From CAYWBU01 sp942491525 (GTDB lineage Bacteria; Desulfobacterota; Desulfomonilia; UBA1062), in assembly GCA_942491525.1 (NCBI GenBank), contig CALOBW010000012.1:3467-67466 (forward strand): 64,000 bases of DNA, in the 5' to 3' direction. The notes below the pieces were generated by a model. It did not search any database, was not told where the DNA came from, and saw nothing but the letters and a program-made list of their open reading frames with translations. Positions 27,338 to 35,627 of this stretch are shown here, piece by piece. The position numbers were made by a program, and so were the translations under genes. Every line of letters begins with the position of its first letter. Position 1 is the stretch's first letter.

Positions 27338-27933
27338 TGCTGATAACCTTTGAGGGCGGTGAGGGGGTTGGAAAATCCACTCAGGCCCGGTTATTTTGCA
27401 ACTATTTGCAAGAACAAGATCTGCCCTGGCTCCTGATAAGGGAGCCGGGCGGATCTTCTATTTCCGAACACATCCGCAAAATTTTTCTCGCCCACGAGAT
27501 GGACACCCATACTGAACTGCTGCTGCTGCTGGCCTCCCGTCACGAGAACATCAAGACCATGATCAAACCGGCTCTCGAAGAGGGCAAGATTGTGGTCGTC
27601 GACCGCTTCATCGATTCAACGCTGGTCTATCAGGGGTTTGTGGGCAAGCTGGGTATGGCCAAGGTCAGGGAGGTCATGCGGGCCACCGAGACCTGGCTGG
27701 AGCCGGATCTGACCTTCCTGCTGGATATCGATTCAGACATAGCCGTCGGCCGGGTGCCCGATGCCGACCGCAACCGCTTTGATGAGCGCGACGCGGGCTA
27801 TCATCGCCAGATCAGGGAGGCCTTCCTCTCAATCGCGCGCGATGGCCGTTTCAGGCGTATCGATGTCAGTCTGGACAAGCAGACTGTAACCCGGCTCATT
27901 ATTGAGCATTTTCTGGCCGTTCGCTGTAAATAA
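27337..27933 (+). CDS. tmk: Thymidylate kinase
   Basis: dTMP kinase makes dTDP for DNA synthesis. The 198-residue protein has the P-loop FEGGEGVGKST (6-15), the DR(F/Y) motif in VVDRFIDSTLVYQG and the lid-side DRFDERD-like segment NRFDERDAGYH. It starts at GTG; its first base is the last base of the ppdK stop (TAGTG), so translation is coupled to ppdK. Length is slightly under the E. coli enzyme (213). Coupling to ppdK is unusual gene order. Confidence 0.94.
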
Positions 27934-28034
27934 TCGTCACCAGCCTTGCGTCAAAATCATGAAGATGCTATTGGGCAATCAATTAGATAAAGCATTCTGA
28001 ATAGAGTGTTTAAATTTTTAACTGGAGGAGATTC

Positions 28035-28484
28035 ATGTCGGAAGGCTTGGATGTAATTATTATTGATGACGAGCCTCAGCTCTGTGAGATTGTGGCTTCC
28101 ATTATTCGCAAATTCTACACCTGGGGAGATGTGCTGGCTTTCACTGAAGTTGAGGAGGCCATCGACTACTGCCAGAAAGAGGAGGACGGTCTGGCCATCT
28201 TCGTGCTGGATGTCTTTGTGGGCAAGGAGAACGGTTTCGCCTTCCTGGATGCCATCGAGGCCAACTATCCCGGCTGTCGTGAAGATACCATCATGATCAC
28301 CGGCAACGCCAACGACGACATTGTTGACATGTGCGTGGCTTCCGGCGTCAACCACCTGCTGGAGAAACCGGTCAAACCCTACGCGCTGCAGCTGGCCATC
28401 CGGGCCATCGTCAACAAGTATCTCAACTTTGCCAAGCGGCTGCTTGAAGATGCCGACTTCGCCGAGAACGTAGCCAACCGCTAA
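28035..28484 (+). CDS. Stand-alone response regulator receiver protein
   Basis: A 149-residue protein consisting of one CheY-like receiver domain plus a short helical tail. The acidic pocket D11-D12, phospho-acceptor D59 (in FVLDVFVG), T/S switch position in MITGNAND and K111 (in LEKPV) are all in place. There is no output domain. The ribosome binding site is GGAGGAG and a strong terminator follows, so it is a single-gene unit. The cognate kinase is not obvious; the hybrid kinase at 58 kb has its own receiver. It may work in phosphorelay or by protein contact. Confidence 0.88.
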   Translation: MSEGLDVIIIDDEPQLCEIVASIIRKFYTWGDVLAFTEVEEAIDYCQKEEDGLAIFVLDVFVGKENGFAFLDAIEANYPGCREDTIMITGNANDDIVDMCVASGVNHLLEKPVKPYALQLAIRAIVNKYLNFAKRLLEDADFAENVANR

Positions 28485-28492
28485 AGATTTTC

Positions 28493-28517
28493 AGCCGGGC
28501 TCAAGCCCGGCTTTTTT
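28493..28517 (+). terminator. Intrinsic terminator after the receiver gene
   Basis: Stem AGCCGGGC (28493-28500) / GCCCGGCT (28505-28512), loop TCAA, followed by a run of T to 28517. A textbook factor-independent terminator. Confidence 0.95.
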
Positions 28518-28544
28518 GTGTACGCTGTTATCAAGGAGGTAGGA

Positions 28545-29912
28545 ATGAACATTCTGGTTCTGAACGGCAGCCCCAAGGGCGACATGTCGGTCACCATGCA
28601 GTTCGTGCGCTACGCCGCGCATCTGGCCACCGAGCACAACTTCAAGATACTCAACATTTCCCAGAAGATTGCCAAGATCGAGAGTTCAACCTTCGATGAT
28701 GTGATTGCCGCAGTGGAGGCCGCCGACGCCATCTGGTGGGCCACGCCGCTCTACGTCTGCCTGGTGCCGGCCCAGTACAAGCGCTTCATCGAGCTGATCC
28801 ATGAGCGGGGGGCGCAGGCCGCCTTCAAAGAGAAGCCCTGCGCCACCATCACCACCTCGATCCACTTCTTCGACAACGTTGCCCAGAACTATCTGCACGC
28901 CGTCTGCGACGATCTCAATATGCGCCATGTGGCACGTTACAGCCCCGACATGTATGATCTGCTGCAGGAGCAGGGGCAGGCTGAGCTGACCAGGTTCACC
29001 CGACTCTTCTTCGAGCGCATCAATATCCGCAATCCGCAGGTTTACGCCCCGCTCACACCGCCGGCGCTGAACTATGAACCCGCCACTGCGCCAGTGCCGG
29101 TCAATGCCGGTGCCAGGCGCATCGCAATCATCACCGATCAACAGGAGGGGGATGCCAACCTTAAGGCCATGACTGATCGATTGCAGCAACAGCTGGGCTG
29201 CGAGATCCACAATATCCGCGACATCGACATCAAGGGCGGCTGCATCGGCTGCATCAAGTGCGGCTTCGACTATATCTGCTCCTATGAGGGCAAGGACGGC
29301 TTCATAGAGTTTTATAACGATGTGATCAAGGGCTCCGACATCCTGATCTTCGCCGGCACGATCCATGACCGCTTCCTGAGTGCGCGCTGGAAGATGTTCT
29401 TTGACCGCTCCTTCTTCAACACCCACACCCCGACCTTGATCGGCAAGCAGCTGGCCTTCCTGATCAGCGGCCCTTTGCAGCAGATCCCCAACCTGCGCGA
29501 CGCCCTCTCGGCCTACGGCGAGTGGCAGCGGGCCAATCCGGCCGGCATCGTCAGCGATGAGTGCGCAAATTCGGCAGCGCTGGACGCCCAGCTTGACGGC
29601 CTTGGCCAAAGTCTAATCATGTACGCCGATGAAGGCTATGTGGCGCCGCCGACCTTCCTGGGAGTCGGGGGGCAGAAGATCTTCCGCGACGACATCTATG
29701 GCCGCCTGCGCTTCGTCTTCCAGGCCGACCATAAATTTTATGAGGAGCACGGCTACTACGACTTCCCCCAGGATGATCTCAAGGCTCAGAAACTAAACGA
29801 CATGATGATGGAAATGACCAGGGACCCGGCCGCGCGCGAGCAGGTGCGCAAGATGATCAAGTCGGAGATGGTCAGGCCCTATCAGAAGGTTTTTCTGAAG
29901 TTTGAGAAGTAG
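28545..29912 (+). CDS. Two-domain flavodoxin-fold oxidoreductase (NAD(P)H:FMN reductase / iron-sulfur flavoprotein-like)
   Basis: A 455-residue protein that seems to hold two flavodoxin-like domains. The first begins MNILVLNGSPKGDMSVT, the FMN-phosphate loop of FMN reductases, and includes DAIWWATPLYVCLVPAQYKRFIEL. The second starts near residue 190 (RRIAIITDQQEGDANLKAMT), carries GGCIGCIKCGFDYIC, similar to the cysteine motif of iron-sulfur flavoproteins, and ADE..SDILIFAGTIHDRFLSARWKMFFDR. I chose ATG at 28545, behind AAGGAGGT, not the GTG at 28518. It probably transfers electrons with FMN and perhaps an Fe-S cluster; the substrate is unknown. It is oriented convergently to the heme sensor gene, ending 3 bp from it. 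Confidence 0.75.
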   Translation: MNILVLNGSPKGDMSVTMQFVRYAAHLATEHNFKILNISQKIAKIESSTFDDVIAAVEAADAIWWATPLYVCLVPAQYKRFIELIHERGAQAAFKEKPCATITTSIHFFDNVAQNYLHAVCDDLNMRHVARYSPDMYDLLQEQGQAELTRFTRLFFERINIRNPQVYAPLTPPALNYEPATAPVPVNAGARRIAIITDQQEGDANLKAMTDRLQQQLGCEIHNIRDIDIKGGCIGCIKCGFDYICSYEGKDGFIEFYNDVIKGSDILIFAGTIHDRFLSARWKMFFDRSFFNTHTPTLIGKQLAFLISGPLQQIPNLRDALSAYGEWQRANPAGIVSDECANSAALDAQLDGLGQSLIMYADEGYVAPPTFLGVGGQKIFRDDIYGRLRFVFQADHKFYEEHGYYDFPQDDLKAQKLNDMMMEMTRDPAAREQVRKMIKSEMVRPYQKVFLKFEK

Positions 29913-29915
29913 GTC

Positions 29916-31094
29916 TCACTCATCATCCTTCTTTCTGTACCACTCCTGATCGCCGTAGAGCGTATCTGCGCACTCAGAGCAGAGCCCGTGGGAGAAGAGG
30001 GCCTCGCTGTGGCCCTCAATGTAGGCTTCCAGCTGGTTCCAGTAACCCTTGTCATCGCGGATCTTTTTGCATTTGGAGCAGATCGGCAGCAGGCCCGAGA
30101 GCTTTCTGATGTTCTCCAGTGACTCCTGCAGCTGATCATTGGCCAGCGAGAGTTCATGGGTGCGCTCCTGCACCATATCCTCCAGCCGGTCCTTGTGCTG
30201 CTTCAGGCTGCGGGACATGCTGTTGAGGGCTTCGGCCAGCTCGGTCAGCTCCTGGGCCGCATTGAGCTCGATCTCCTCGCCCAGGGTTGACGGATCATGG
30301 GCGATCAGCATGGCCCGGCACTTGATCTTCTTGAGCGGCTCCACCAGCACCCGGTTGATGGCGCCGTAGTGCAGGATGTAGCTGATGATGAGCACCGCAA
30401 TCAGGATCAGCGACAGCTTGGCTGAAACAAGGTTGGTCCTTTTGTAGGCGTCCGAGAGGGGGATGCGGATCGATATGGCCGAGACGGTCTCGCCCAGGCG
30501 GCGGTTGAAGCTGCGCTCGGAGCCGTACCTGCTGAGCATCTCCAGGGGCGCCTGCTCGGGCGTGCTGTGGCAGCGCAGGCAGCTGGCCTCCATGGTTTCG
30601 CCGCGCTGCAGCACAAAGAAGGTTGTCTCATCCTCAACCTTGCGGATGCCGCTGATCTTATTGAGGCCGGGTTCGGCGTTCAGCCGCTCAATAAACTGCC
30701 GCTCAAACTCATCGGCCTCGTTCTGCGGGCTGCGGGCATTGATGGCGCACTCCTTGTAGTAGTAGTTGATGTCGCTCAGCTGCTGGAAATAGCGGTCAAT
30801 CTCCCTGACCGCATAGGTTGATGACATCCAGGTTGGCTCAAAGTAGCTGTCGGGCTTTATCTGGTCGGTAATCTCAAACAGGTTGGGTTTGAGCTGATGG
30901 GAGAAGTAGGTGTGGGTGGCCAGGTTGCGGTTCAGGATTATCAGTGAGCGCTCCTCGGCCTCATTCAGGGCCTGCCGGTGCATCATGCTGTTGGCAAAGA
31001 CAATGATGATGAGGCCCGTTATGCAGAGTATCAGGGCTGAGATAAATATCAGCTGCCGGTTGATGTTCTTCTGACCCAAAGCAGATCTCCTCAT
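29916..31094 (-). CDS. Membrane sensor with periplasmic heme-c (DUF3365/Tll0287-like) domain, HAMP and cysteine-rich tail
   Basis: A 392-residue membrane protein without a kinase domain. A membrane segment (about 14-35) is followed by a periplasmic domain to about 205 with SCLRCHSTPEQAP, a CxxCH heme-c site (C172, C175, H176), as in DUF3365 sensors. A second membrane segment (LSLILIAVLIISYILHY) leads to a HAMP-like linker and coiled coil, then a tail with ICSKCKKIRDDKGYWNQLE and LCSEC, a four-cysteine module seen at the end of many bacterial signalling proteins. It may sense redox or gas and pass the signal to a partner. The start is unsure: ATG 31094 or TTG 31127; neither has a good ribosome binding site. 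Confidence 0.75.
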   Translation of the reverse strand: MRRSALGQKNINRQLIFISALILCITGLIIIVFANSMMHRQALNEAEERSLIILNRNLATHTYFSHQLKPNLFEITDQIKPDSYFEPTWMSSTYAVREIDRYFQQLSDINYYYKECAINARSPQNEADEFERQFIERLNAEPGLNKISGIRKVEDETTFFVLQRGETMEASCLRCHSTPEQAPLEMLSRYGSERSFNRRLGETVSAISIRIPLSDAYKRTNLVSAKLSLILIAVLIISYILHYGAINRVLVEPLKKIKCRAMLIAHDPSTLGEEIELNAAQELTELAEALNSMSRSLKQHKDRLEDMVQERTHELSLANDQLQESLENIRKLSGLLPICSKCKKIRDDKGYWNQLEAYIEGHSEALFSHGLCSECADTLYGDQEWYRKKDDE

Positions 31095-31157
31095 CAGAGA
31101 GGTTAAGGGTCCGCCGAAGCTTTGCAATAGGAGATGATCGTCGGGACCAGTTAAATG

Positions 31158-32714
31158 TCAGCCCCGACCGTCATGGAGCCCCTCGAAGAAGCGGCGGGCA
31201 TTGATCCCGAGAGTCCGGGTTCGGTAGCCGCCCTCCTGCACGACGAGTGTCGGCAGACTGATCCGGCCGATGAGTTTGCCGTTCTCATAAAAATCGCGCG
31301 CCACAAGCTGCCAGCTGCCGGTGGGATCAAGTTTGGCGGTGTCGAGGCCGAGGGCAACAACCAGATAGTCCGCCTTGAAGACGCTGATCCGCCTGAGGGC
31401 CTGGTTGAGCGCCTTGCGGTAGCGTTCGACCGGACAGACGGCAGGCAGCGGCAGGTTGATGTTGAATCCGGCCCCGGCGCCTCTGCCGGTCTCGTTGGCA
31501 TAGCCCGTAAAGTAGGGGTAGGTGTCGGAGGGGTCGCCGTGAATTGAGATGGTCAGCACATCCGGGCGCTCGTAAAAGATGTCCTGGGTTCCGTTGCCGT
31601 GATGGAAGTCGATGTCCAGCACGGCGACGCGGCCGTAGTCCGAAAGGTACTCGGCCGCGGCCGCGGTGGAGTTGAAATAGCAGAAGCCGCCGAACTTGGT
31701 CCATTCGGCATGATGCCCCGGCGGCCGCACGAGCGCATAGCTGAGGTCGTAATCTTCGAGCAGCAGCTCCGCCGCCGTTACCGCGCAGTCGACGGCCCCG
31801 GCTGCGGCCAGATAGGCGTTGCGGTTGAGCGGGGTCATGGTATCCGTGCAGAAGCAGCCCAGCTGCACCTCGACATCGCGCGATTTGCGGAAGCGGTTGC
31901 GGCCGGGAAAGACGGAGGGATAGATGGATTTATCCACCGGCAGCTGCTTGCAGACATTGCGCAGGAAGGAGAGATACTCCGGATCGTGGATGCGGCGCAG
32001 CAGGGCGATTGGGGTCTTGCGGGCTTCGACCCGCTCAAACAGACCGGTCCGGACGATCTCCTTGAGGATCTGCGGCAGCCGGATGGGAGCTTCAAGGTAG
32101 CCCTTGTCCGTGACGTGATGGATGCTGTGCTGATCGTTGACCACCAGGCCGATGGAGGTTTTTTCATAGCGCTGCAGGGGAACCGGCTTCGACTTGTAGC
32201 GGGGCCCGCGCAGGATGACCGGATCGTCACTGAAGGAGTCCACCACTTTGCTGATCTGTTCCGGGGAGAAGAGAGTCTGGTACTTGCGCTCCAACACCGC
32301 GCGGGCCACACTCCTGGCCAGGGCGAGCGGCAGCGGGGCCGCAGTGTCGAGGGCATCGTACATGAGGAAGTAGAGGTCGAGGTCGCCGGCGTGCACCGGC
32401 ATGTCGTAGAGGTTGTTCCAGATGGGGTAGGCAGAGTAGCGCTCATAGAAACGCAGCCGCAGCTGGTTGGCTTTCAGGGTCTCCGGATCAGTGACCCGCT
32501 CATCATCGATGCTGCACTCGAAAAAAAGCCCCTTAACCTTCAGTTTGGCCGACTCTTCGCGAACCCGCTCGTAGAGCAGACCGCCGATTCCCCCGCCTTT
32601 TTTCAGGGGGGCCACCGAGAGCAGCTCGAGAAAGGTTACATTGATGTCGGCCATATGCAGCATAACGGCAAATCCCCTGACGTTGCCGTTGGTGTCGTCG
32701 GCGACGAAGAGCAC
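31158..32714 (-). CDS. GNAT acetyltransferase-histone deacetylase-like fusion, 5' end disrupted
   Basis: The C-terminal ~360 residues form a zinc-dependent deacetylase of the HDAC/acetylpolyamine amidohydrolase type: RPPGHHAEWTKFGGFCYFN, VLDIDFHHGNGTQDIF, SIHGDPSDTYPYFTGY, GLDTAKLDPTG and GGYRTRTLG are visible. The first ~110 residues look like a GNAT acetyltransferase C-terminal part (PLKKGGGIGGLLYERV acetyl-CoA loop). The only start codon in frame is GTG 32714, but the same frame stays open and protein-like for 39 more codons (to 32831; e.g. QLHDPVKHKYRSV), with no start and no ribosome binding site. The start appears lost at the junction with the YibE/F gene. It could be a pseudogene, or initiated abnormally. 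The frame beyond is intact. Confidence 0.75.
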   Translation of the reverse strand: MLFVADDTNGNVRGFAVMLHMADINVTFLELLSVAPLKKGGGIGGLLYERVREESAKLKVKGLFFECSIDDERVTDPETLKANQLRLRFYERYSAYPIWNNLYDMPVHAGDLDLYFLMYDALDTAAPLPLALARSVARAVLERKYQTLFSPEQISKVVDSFSDDPVILRGPRYKSKPVPLQRYEKTSIGLVVNDQHSIHHVTDKGYLEAPIRLPQILKEIVRTGLFERVEARKTPIALLRRIHDPEYLSFLRNVCKQLPVDKSIYPSVFPGRNRFRKSRDVEVQLGCFCTDTMTPLNRNAYLAAAGAVDCAVTAAELLLEDYDLSYALVRPPGHHAEWTKFGGFCYFNSTAAAAEYLSDYGRVAVLDIDFHHGNGTQDIFYERPDVLTISIHGDPSDTYPYFTGYANETGRGAGAGFNINLPLPAVCPVERYRKALNQALRRISVFKADYLVVALGLDTAKLDPTGSWQLVARDFYENGKLIGRISLPTLVVQEGGYRTRTLGINARRFFEGLHDGRG

Positions 32715-32772
32715 GGAGCGGTATTTATGTTTGACCGGGTCATGCAGCTGCAGCGGAACCTTCTCCAGATCC

Positions 32773-33927
32773 TCACGCCGGATGGTGGGAAACTGCTGCT
32801 GGATGATCGACTGGACCTGCTTGATGGCCGATCAGGGCGGTCAGGGGCGCCACAGTCACCAGGCCAAAGCTGCCCACCAGCGTGTGCAGCATCTCGGCTG
32901 CGATATAGGTCAGGTTGAACATGTTGGCGGCCGGTACCTGCTGGGCAATGAAGACCATCATAATGCTGCTGTAGCCGCCGGAGTAGGCCAGCAGCAGGGT
33001 GGTGGTCATGGTGCCCACAACCGGGCGGCCGACCCGCAGGCCCGACTTTAATATTTCCAGATGGCTGATGCCGGGATGTTTGCGGGCGATCTCGGCCTGG
33101 GCTGCAGCAATGTCCATGGCGATATCCATGACTGCGCCGGAAGAGGCCAGGAAGATGCCTGAGATGAAGATGCGACCCAGGCTCAGGTGGGGATAGCCGG
33201 CATAGAGCAGGGTTTCCGAGAAAGGTTTGACTGCCCCGTGGATGTGAAAGAGCTTGCCGAAAAGCAGGGCCAGGCTGCAGGTCAGGATGATACCGGCCAT
33301 GGAGCCCATAAAGGCCACCAGCCCCTTGCGTGAGATGCCGCCCACCAGAAAGATGATAACCGAGGTCAGCAGCGCCACCACAAAAAGTGAAAGTATGATC
33401 GGATCATAACCCTTGAGAAAGCCGGGCAGCAGAATCTTCCAGATCATCAGCCCGCTGAAGACAAAGCTCAGGATGGCCTTCAGACCGGTAAATCCGGCAT
33501 AGATGATCAAGAAAACCAGAAAAATTGTCAGCAGGGCCAGCTCAACATTGAGGCGGTAGTGGTCAACCACGTTTGTGAAGTTGATCTTGTCATCTTCGGT
33601 CTCCAGCACCACAAAGGCGGTGTCGCCGGGTACAAAAAACTTGTCCAGCTCCAGCTTGCCGATCAAGGCATTGTTGGCCGTCACTATCTGCCCTTTGAAG
33701 GGGGTGTTTAGGATCTTCAGCTCCAGCTCCTGGTCGCCGACTTTGACGATGCCCAGCTGGGTAACATCAGAGTCATCCACGGACACAACTCTGGCCTTGG
33801 CGCGGTGTTCGCCGGGAGCGTTGTCAACTTCAAAACCGGTGGGCAGGTGGTAGAGTGCCGTCGTGAGGATGCTCACGAATATGAAGAATATGATGTCTTT
33901 GCGCTTTTGCTGAAAAAATTTTGTCAT
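32773..33927 (-). CDS. YibE/F-family membrane protein, C-terminus possibly altered
   Basis: A 384-residue multi-pass protein of the YibE/F family (unknown function). After an N-terminal membrane anchor (IIFFIFVSILTTALYHLPTG) comes a soluble domain to about 135, followed by some seven or eight membrane segments such as LALLTIFLVFLIIYAGF and IILSLFVVALLTSVIIFLVGG. The family-typical stretch GAVMDIAMDIAAAQAEI is present. The last membrane segment breaks off at VAPLTALI and continues as a proline/histidine-rich tail (GHQAGPVDHPAAVSHHPA) that looks out of place, where the reading frame of the next gene takes over. The start is the ATG at 33927 with AGAGGT upstream. Confidence 0.8.
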   Translation of the reverse strand: MTKFFQQKRKDIIFFIFVSILTTALYHLPTGFEVDNAPGEHRAKARVVSVDDSDVTQLGIVKVGDQELELKILNTPFKGQIVTANNALIGKLELDKFFVPGDTAFVVLETEDDKINFTNVVDHYRLNVELALLTIFLVFLIIYAGFTGLKAILSFVFSGLMIWKILLPGFLKGYDPIILSLFVVALLTSVIIFLVGGISRKGLVAFMGSMAGIILTCSLALLFGKLFHIHGAVKPFSETLLYAGYPHLSLGRIFISGIFLASSGAVMDIAMDIAAAQAEIARKHPGISHLEILKSGLRVGRPVVGTMTTTLLLAYSGGYSSIMMVFIAQQVPAANMFNLTYIAAEMLHTLVGSFGLVTVAPLTALIGHQAGPVDHPAAVSHHPA

Positions 33928-33936
33928 ATTAACCTC

Positions 33937-33969
33937 TAAAAATCGGAGGAAAACACCGTAGGTGCCTCC
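33937..33969 (-). terminator. Terminator after phoA
   Basis: On the minus strand GGAGG-CACC pairs with GGTG and, after a TTTT bulge, CCTCC (plus coordinates 33945-33949 / 33965-33969 outer, 33954-33957 / 33961-33964 inner), then GATTTTTA. It separates phoA from the YibE/F gene. Confidence 0.6.
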
Positions 33970-34002
33970 CTCCATGCTACAAACTCCAAAGAAAGAGTCT
34001 GT

Positions 34003-35538
34003 TTATTGTACGTTCATGATCTGAGCTATGCGGCTGAAGATGTCGGTGTTGTCATAGTAACCGTTGAACATCTTGTGGCCCAGGCCGGTGGCAAAGGTGG
34101 CAACCGGAACACCGGTGTGTGAATAAGTGGTCCAGGCGATACCGGCCTTGTTGTTGAGGAGGTGAGTCAGGGTTACGCTGACCGGCTCATAGCCGCCGTA
34201 GAGCATGTAGTCATCGTCACTCTCCTGGCCGCTGATGCTGCGCTTGAAGGCAGCTTTTAGCTGGTTCAGCTCCTTGTCAGTCAGAGCCATGGCCAGGGTA
34301 GCCTTGGCCGCAGCGATATCCTGCTCAGCAAGTTTCTGAAGGTCGGCGCGCTCATTGGCGTCCAGTACAACCAGTCCGAAGGCCGCTTCGATCTCCTCAT
34401 AGATGTCACTCAGTTTGGGAGATTTGGCGCTGGCCTTATACTCGGCAAACTTCTCGTCAAAGCCCTGATAGGACATGCTCTGGTAGCGGATTTTGTCATA
34501 GAATGAGCCGTACTTGGTGCCGGCAAAGCCCAGGGTCATACCGCCGGTCTCGTGGTCGCCGGTAACGATGATGGCGGTATCTGAGGGATGCTTGGAGTAG
34601 AAGTCCAGGGCAACGCCCACAGCCTCGTCAAAGGCTAAGGTGTCCTGGATGGTTGCGCCGGCATCGTTGGCATGGCAGGCCCAGTCAATTTTGCCGCCTT
34701 CAACCATCATGAAGAAGCCCTCGTCGCCCTTGAGCAGCTCAATGCCCTTGGCGGTGAACTCAGCCAGGCTAATTGACTTTTCGGGGCGGTCGATCTCATA
34801 GGTCAGGGCGTAGTCGACGTCGATGAACTTGTCGTAGGCCACAACCTTCTGCCCGTCCATGGCTTGCAGTTTGAGGAAGTCGGCGCGGTTGTCAGTAATG
34901 GTGTAACCGGCGTCTGAGAGTTCTGCTGTGAGGTCGGGGCGGTCTTTTCTCTTCTTGACTGAGTTACCCTTCATACCGCCGCCGGCGAAGTAGTCGAAAC
35001 CACTGTCAGCCATCTGGGCTGAGATCTCATAGTAGTTTTTGCGAGTCGGCTCATGGGCGAAGAAAGAGGCCGGAGTGGCGTGGTCGATGGAGACACTTGA
35101 GACAATGCCGACCTTGAGGCCTTTCTCCTTGGCCATTTCGGCGATGGTTTTGTATGCTATCTTCTTCTCAGGGTCCATGGCGATAACGCCGGAGTTGGTC
35201 TTTTTGCCGGTTGCCAGGGCCGTGGCCGCTGCGGCAGAGTCGGTAATAAAGGCGTTGTGTGAGTATGTAGTGGTCAGTCCCTGAGAGGGCAGCTGGGTCA
35301 GGTTGAGCTTAACGGGGTTGATGCCGTCAGCCTCCAGGGCGCTGACATATGCTTCAGCAGCGTTAATCTGGGGCAGAGCCATGCCGTCGCCGATGAAGAG
35401 GAAGGTGTATTTGGCAGGCTTACCGTTGTAGACGGGCTGGCCGTCCTCAATGGTTATAGCCTCCTTGCTCCAGGGCCAGGCAAAGGCGCTTAGCAACATA
35501 AAGGCTATAGCAAGAAAACCGAGTGATTGTTTTTTCAT
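34003..35538 (-). CDS. phoA: Alkaline phosphatase
   Basis: A 511-residue periplasmic phosphomonoesterase that frees phosphate from organic esters. It has a signal peptide (SLGFLAIAFMLLSAFAWPWS), metal-ligand D51 in FLFIGDGM, the nucleophile S101 in FITDSAAAATALATGKKT, then VSSVSIDHATPASFFAH, MVEGGKIDWACHANDA and TGDHETGGMTLGF, all alkaline phosphatase landmarks. The frame has an insertion before the final metal histidine (YSHTGVPVATFATG). Tandem TTAACA boxes 70 bp upstream indicate phosphate-starvation control. A terminator lies after the gene. Confidence 0.95.
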   Translation of the reverse strand: MKKQSLGFLAIAFMLLSAFAWPWSKEAITIEDGQPVYNGKPAKYTFLFIGDGMALPQINAAEAYVSALEADGINPVKLNLTQLPSQGLTTTYSHNAFITDSAAAATALATGKKTNSGVIAMDPEKKIAYKTIAEMAKEKGLKVGIVSSVSIDHATPASFFAHEPTRKNYYEISAQMADSGFDYFAGGGMKGNSVKKRKDRPDLTAELSDAGYTITDNRADFLKLQAMDGQKVVAYDKFIDVDYALTYEIDRPEKSISLAEFTAKGIELLKGDEGFFMMVEGGKIDWACHANDAGATIQDTLAFDEAVGVALDFYSKHPSDTAIIVTGDHETGGMTLGFAGTKYGSFYDKIRYQSMSYQGFDEKFAEYKASAKSPKLSDIYEEIEAAFGLVVLDANERADLQKLAEQDIAAAKATLAMALTDKELNQLKAAFKRSISGQESDDDYMLYGGYEPVSVTLTHLLNNKAGIAWTTYSHTGVPVATFATGLGHKMFNGYYDNTDIFSRIAQIMNVQ

Positions 35539-35607
35539 AATATATCTCCTGAGATTTGGATTTTAGCTGATGTATGGATTTGTCTGGTTAGCTGCGGATT
35601 AAATTTT

Positions 35608-35623
35608 TGTTAAGATTTGTTAA
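35608..35623 (-). promoter_or_regulatory. Pho-box-like tandem TTAACA repeat upstream of phoA
   Basis: On the minus strand two perfect TTAACA hexamers (35623-35618 and 35613-35608) are repeated with a 10-bp period, one helical turn, followed one turn later by TTTAAT. Direct TTAACA repeats are the known PhoP box of Bacillus, and direct-repeat boxes mark PhoB sites in proteobacteria. The position about 70 bp before the phoA ATG fits activation from the -35 region. Confidence 0.65.
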
Positions 35624-35627
35624 GAAC

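Noticed and set aside
31599..32918. Plus-strand frame of 439 residues opposite the deacetylase gene
   Set aside because: The minus-strand frame has all HDAC motifs; the plus frame shows none and crosses the YibE/F gene.
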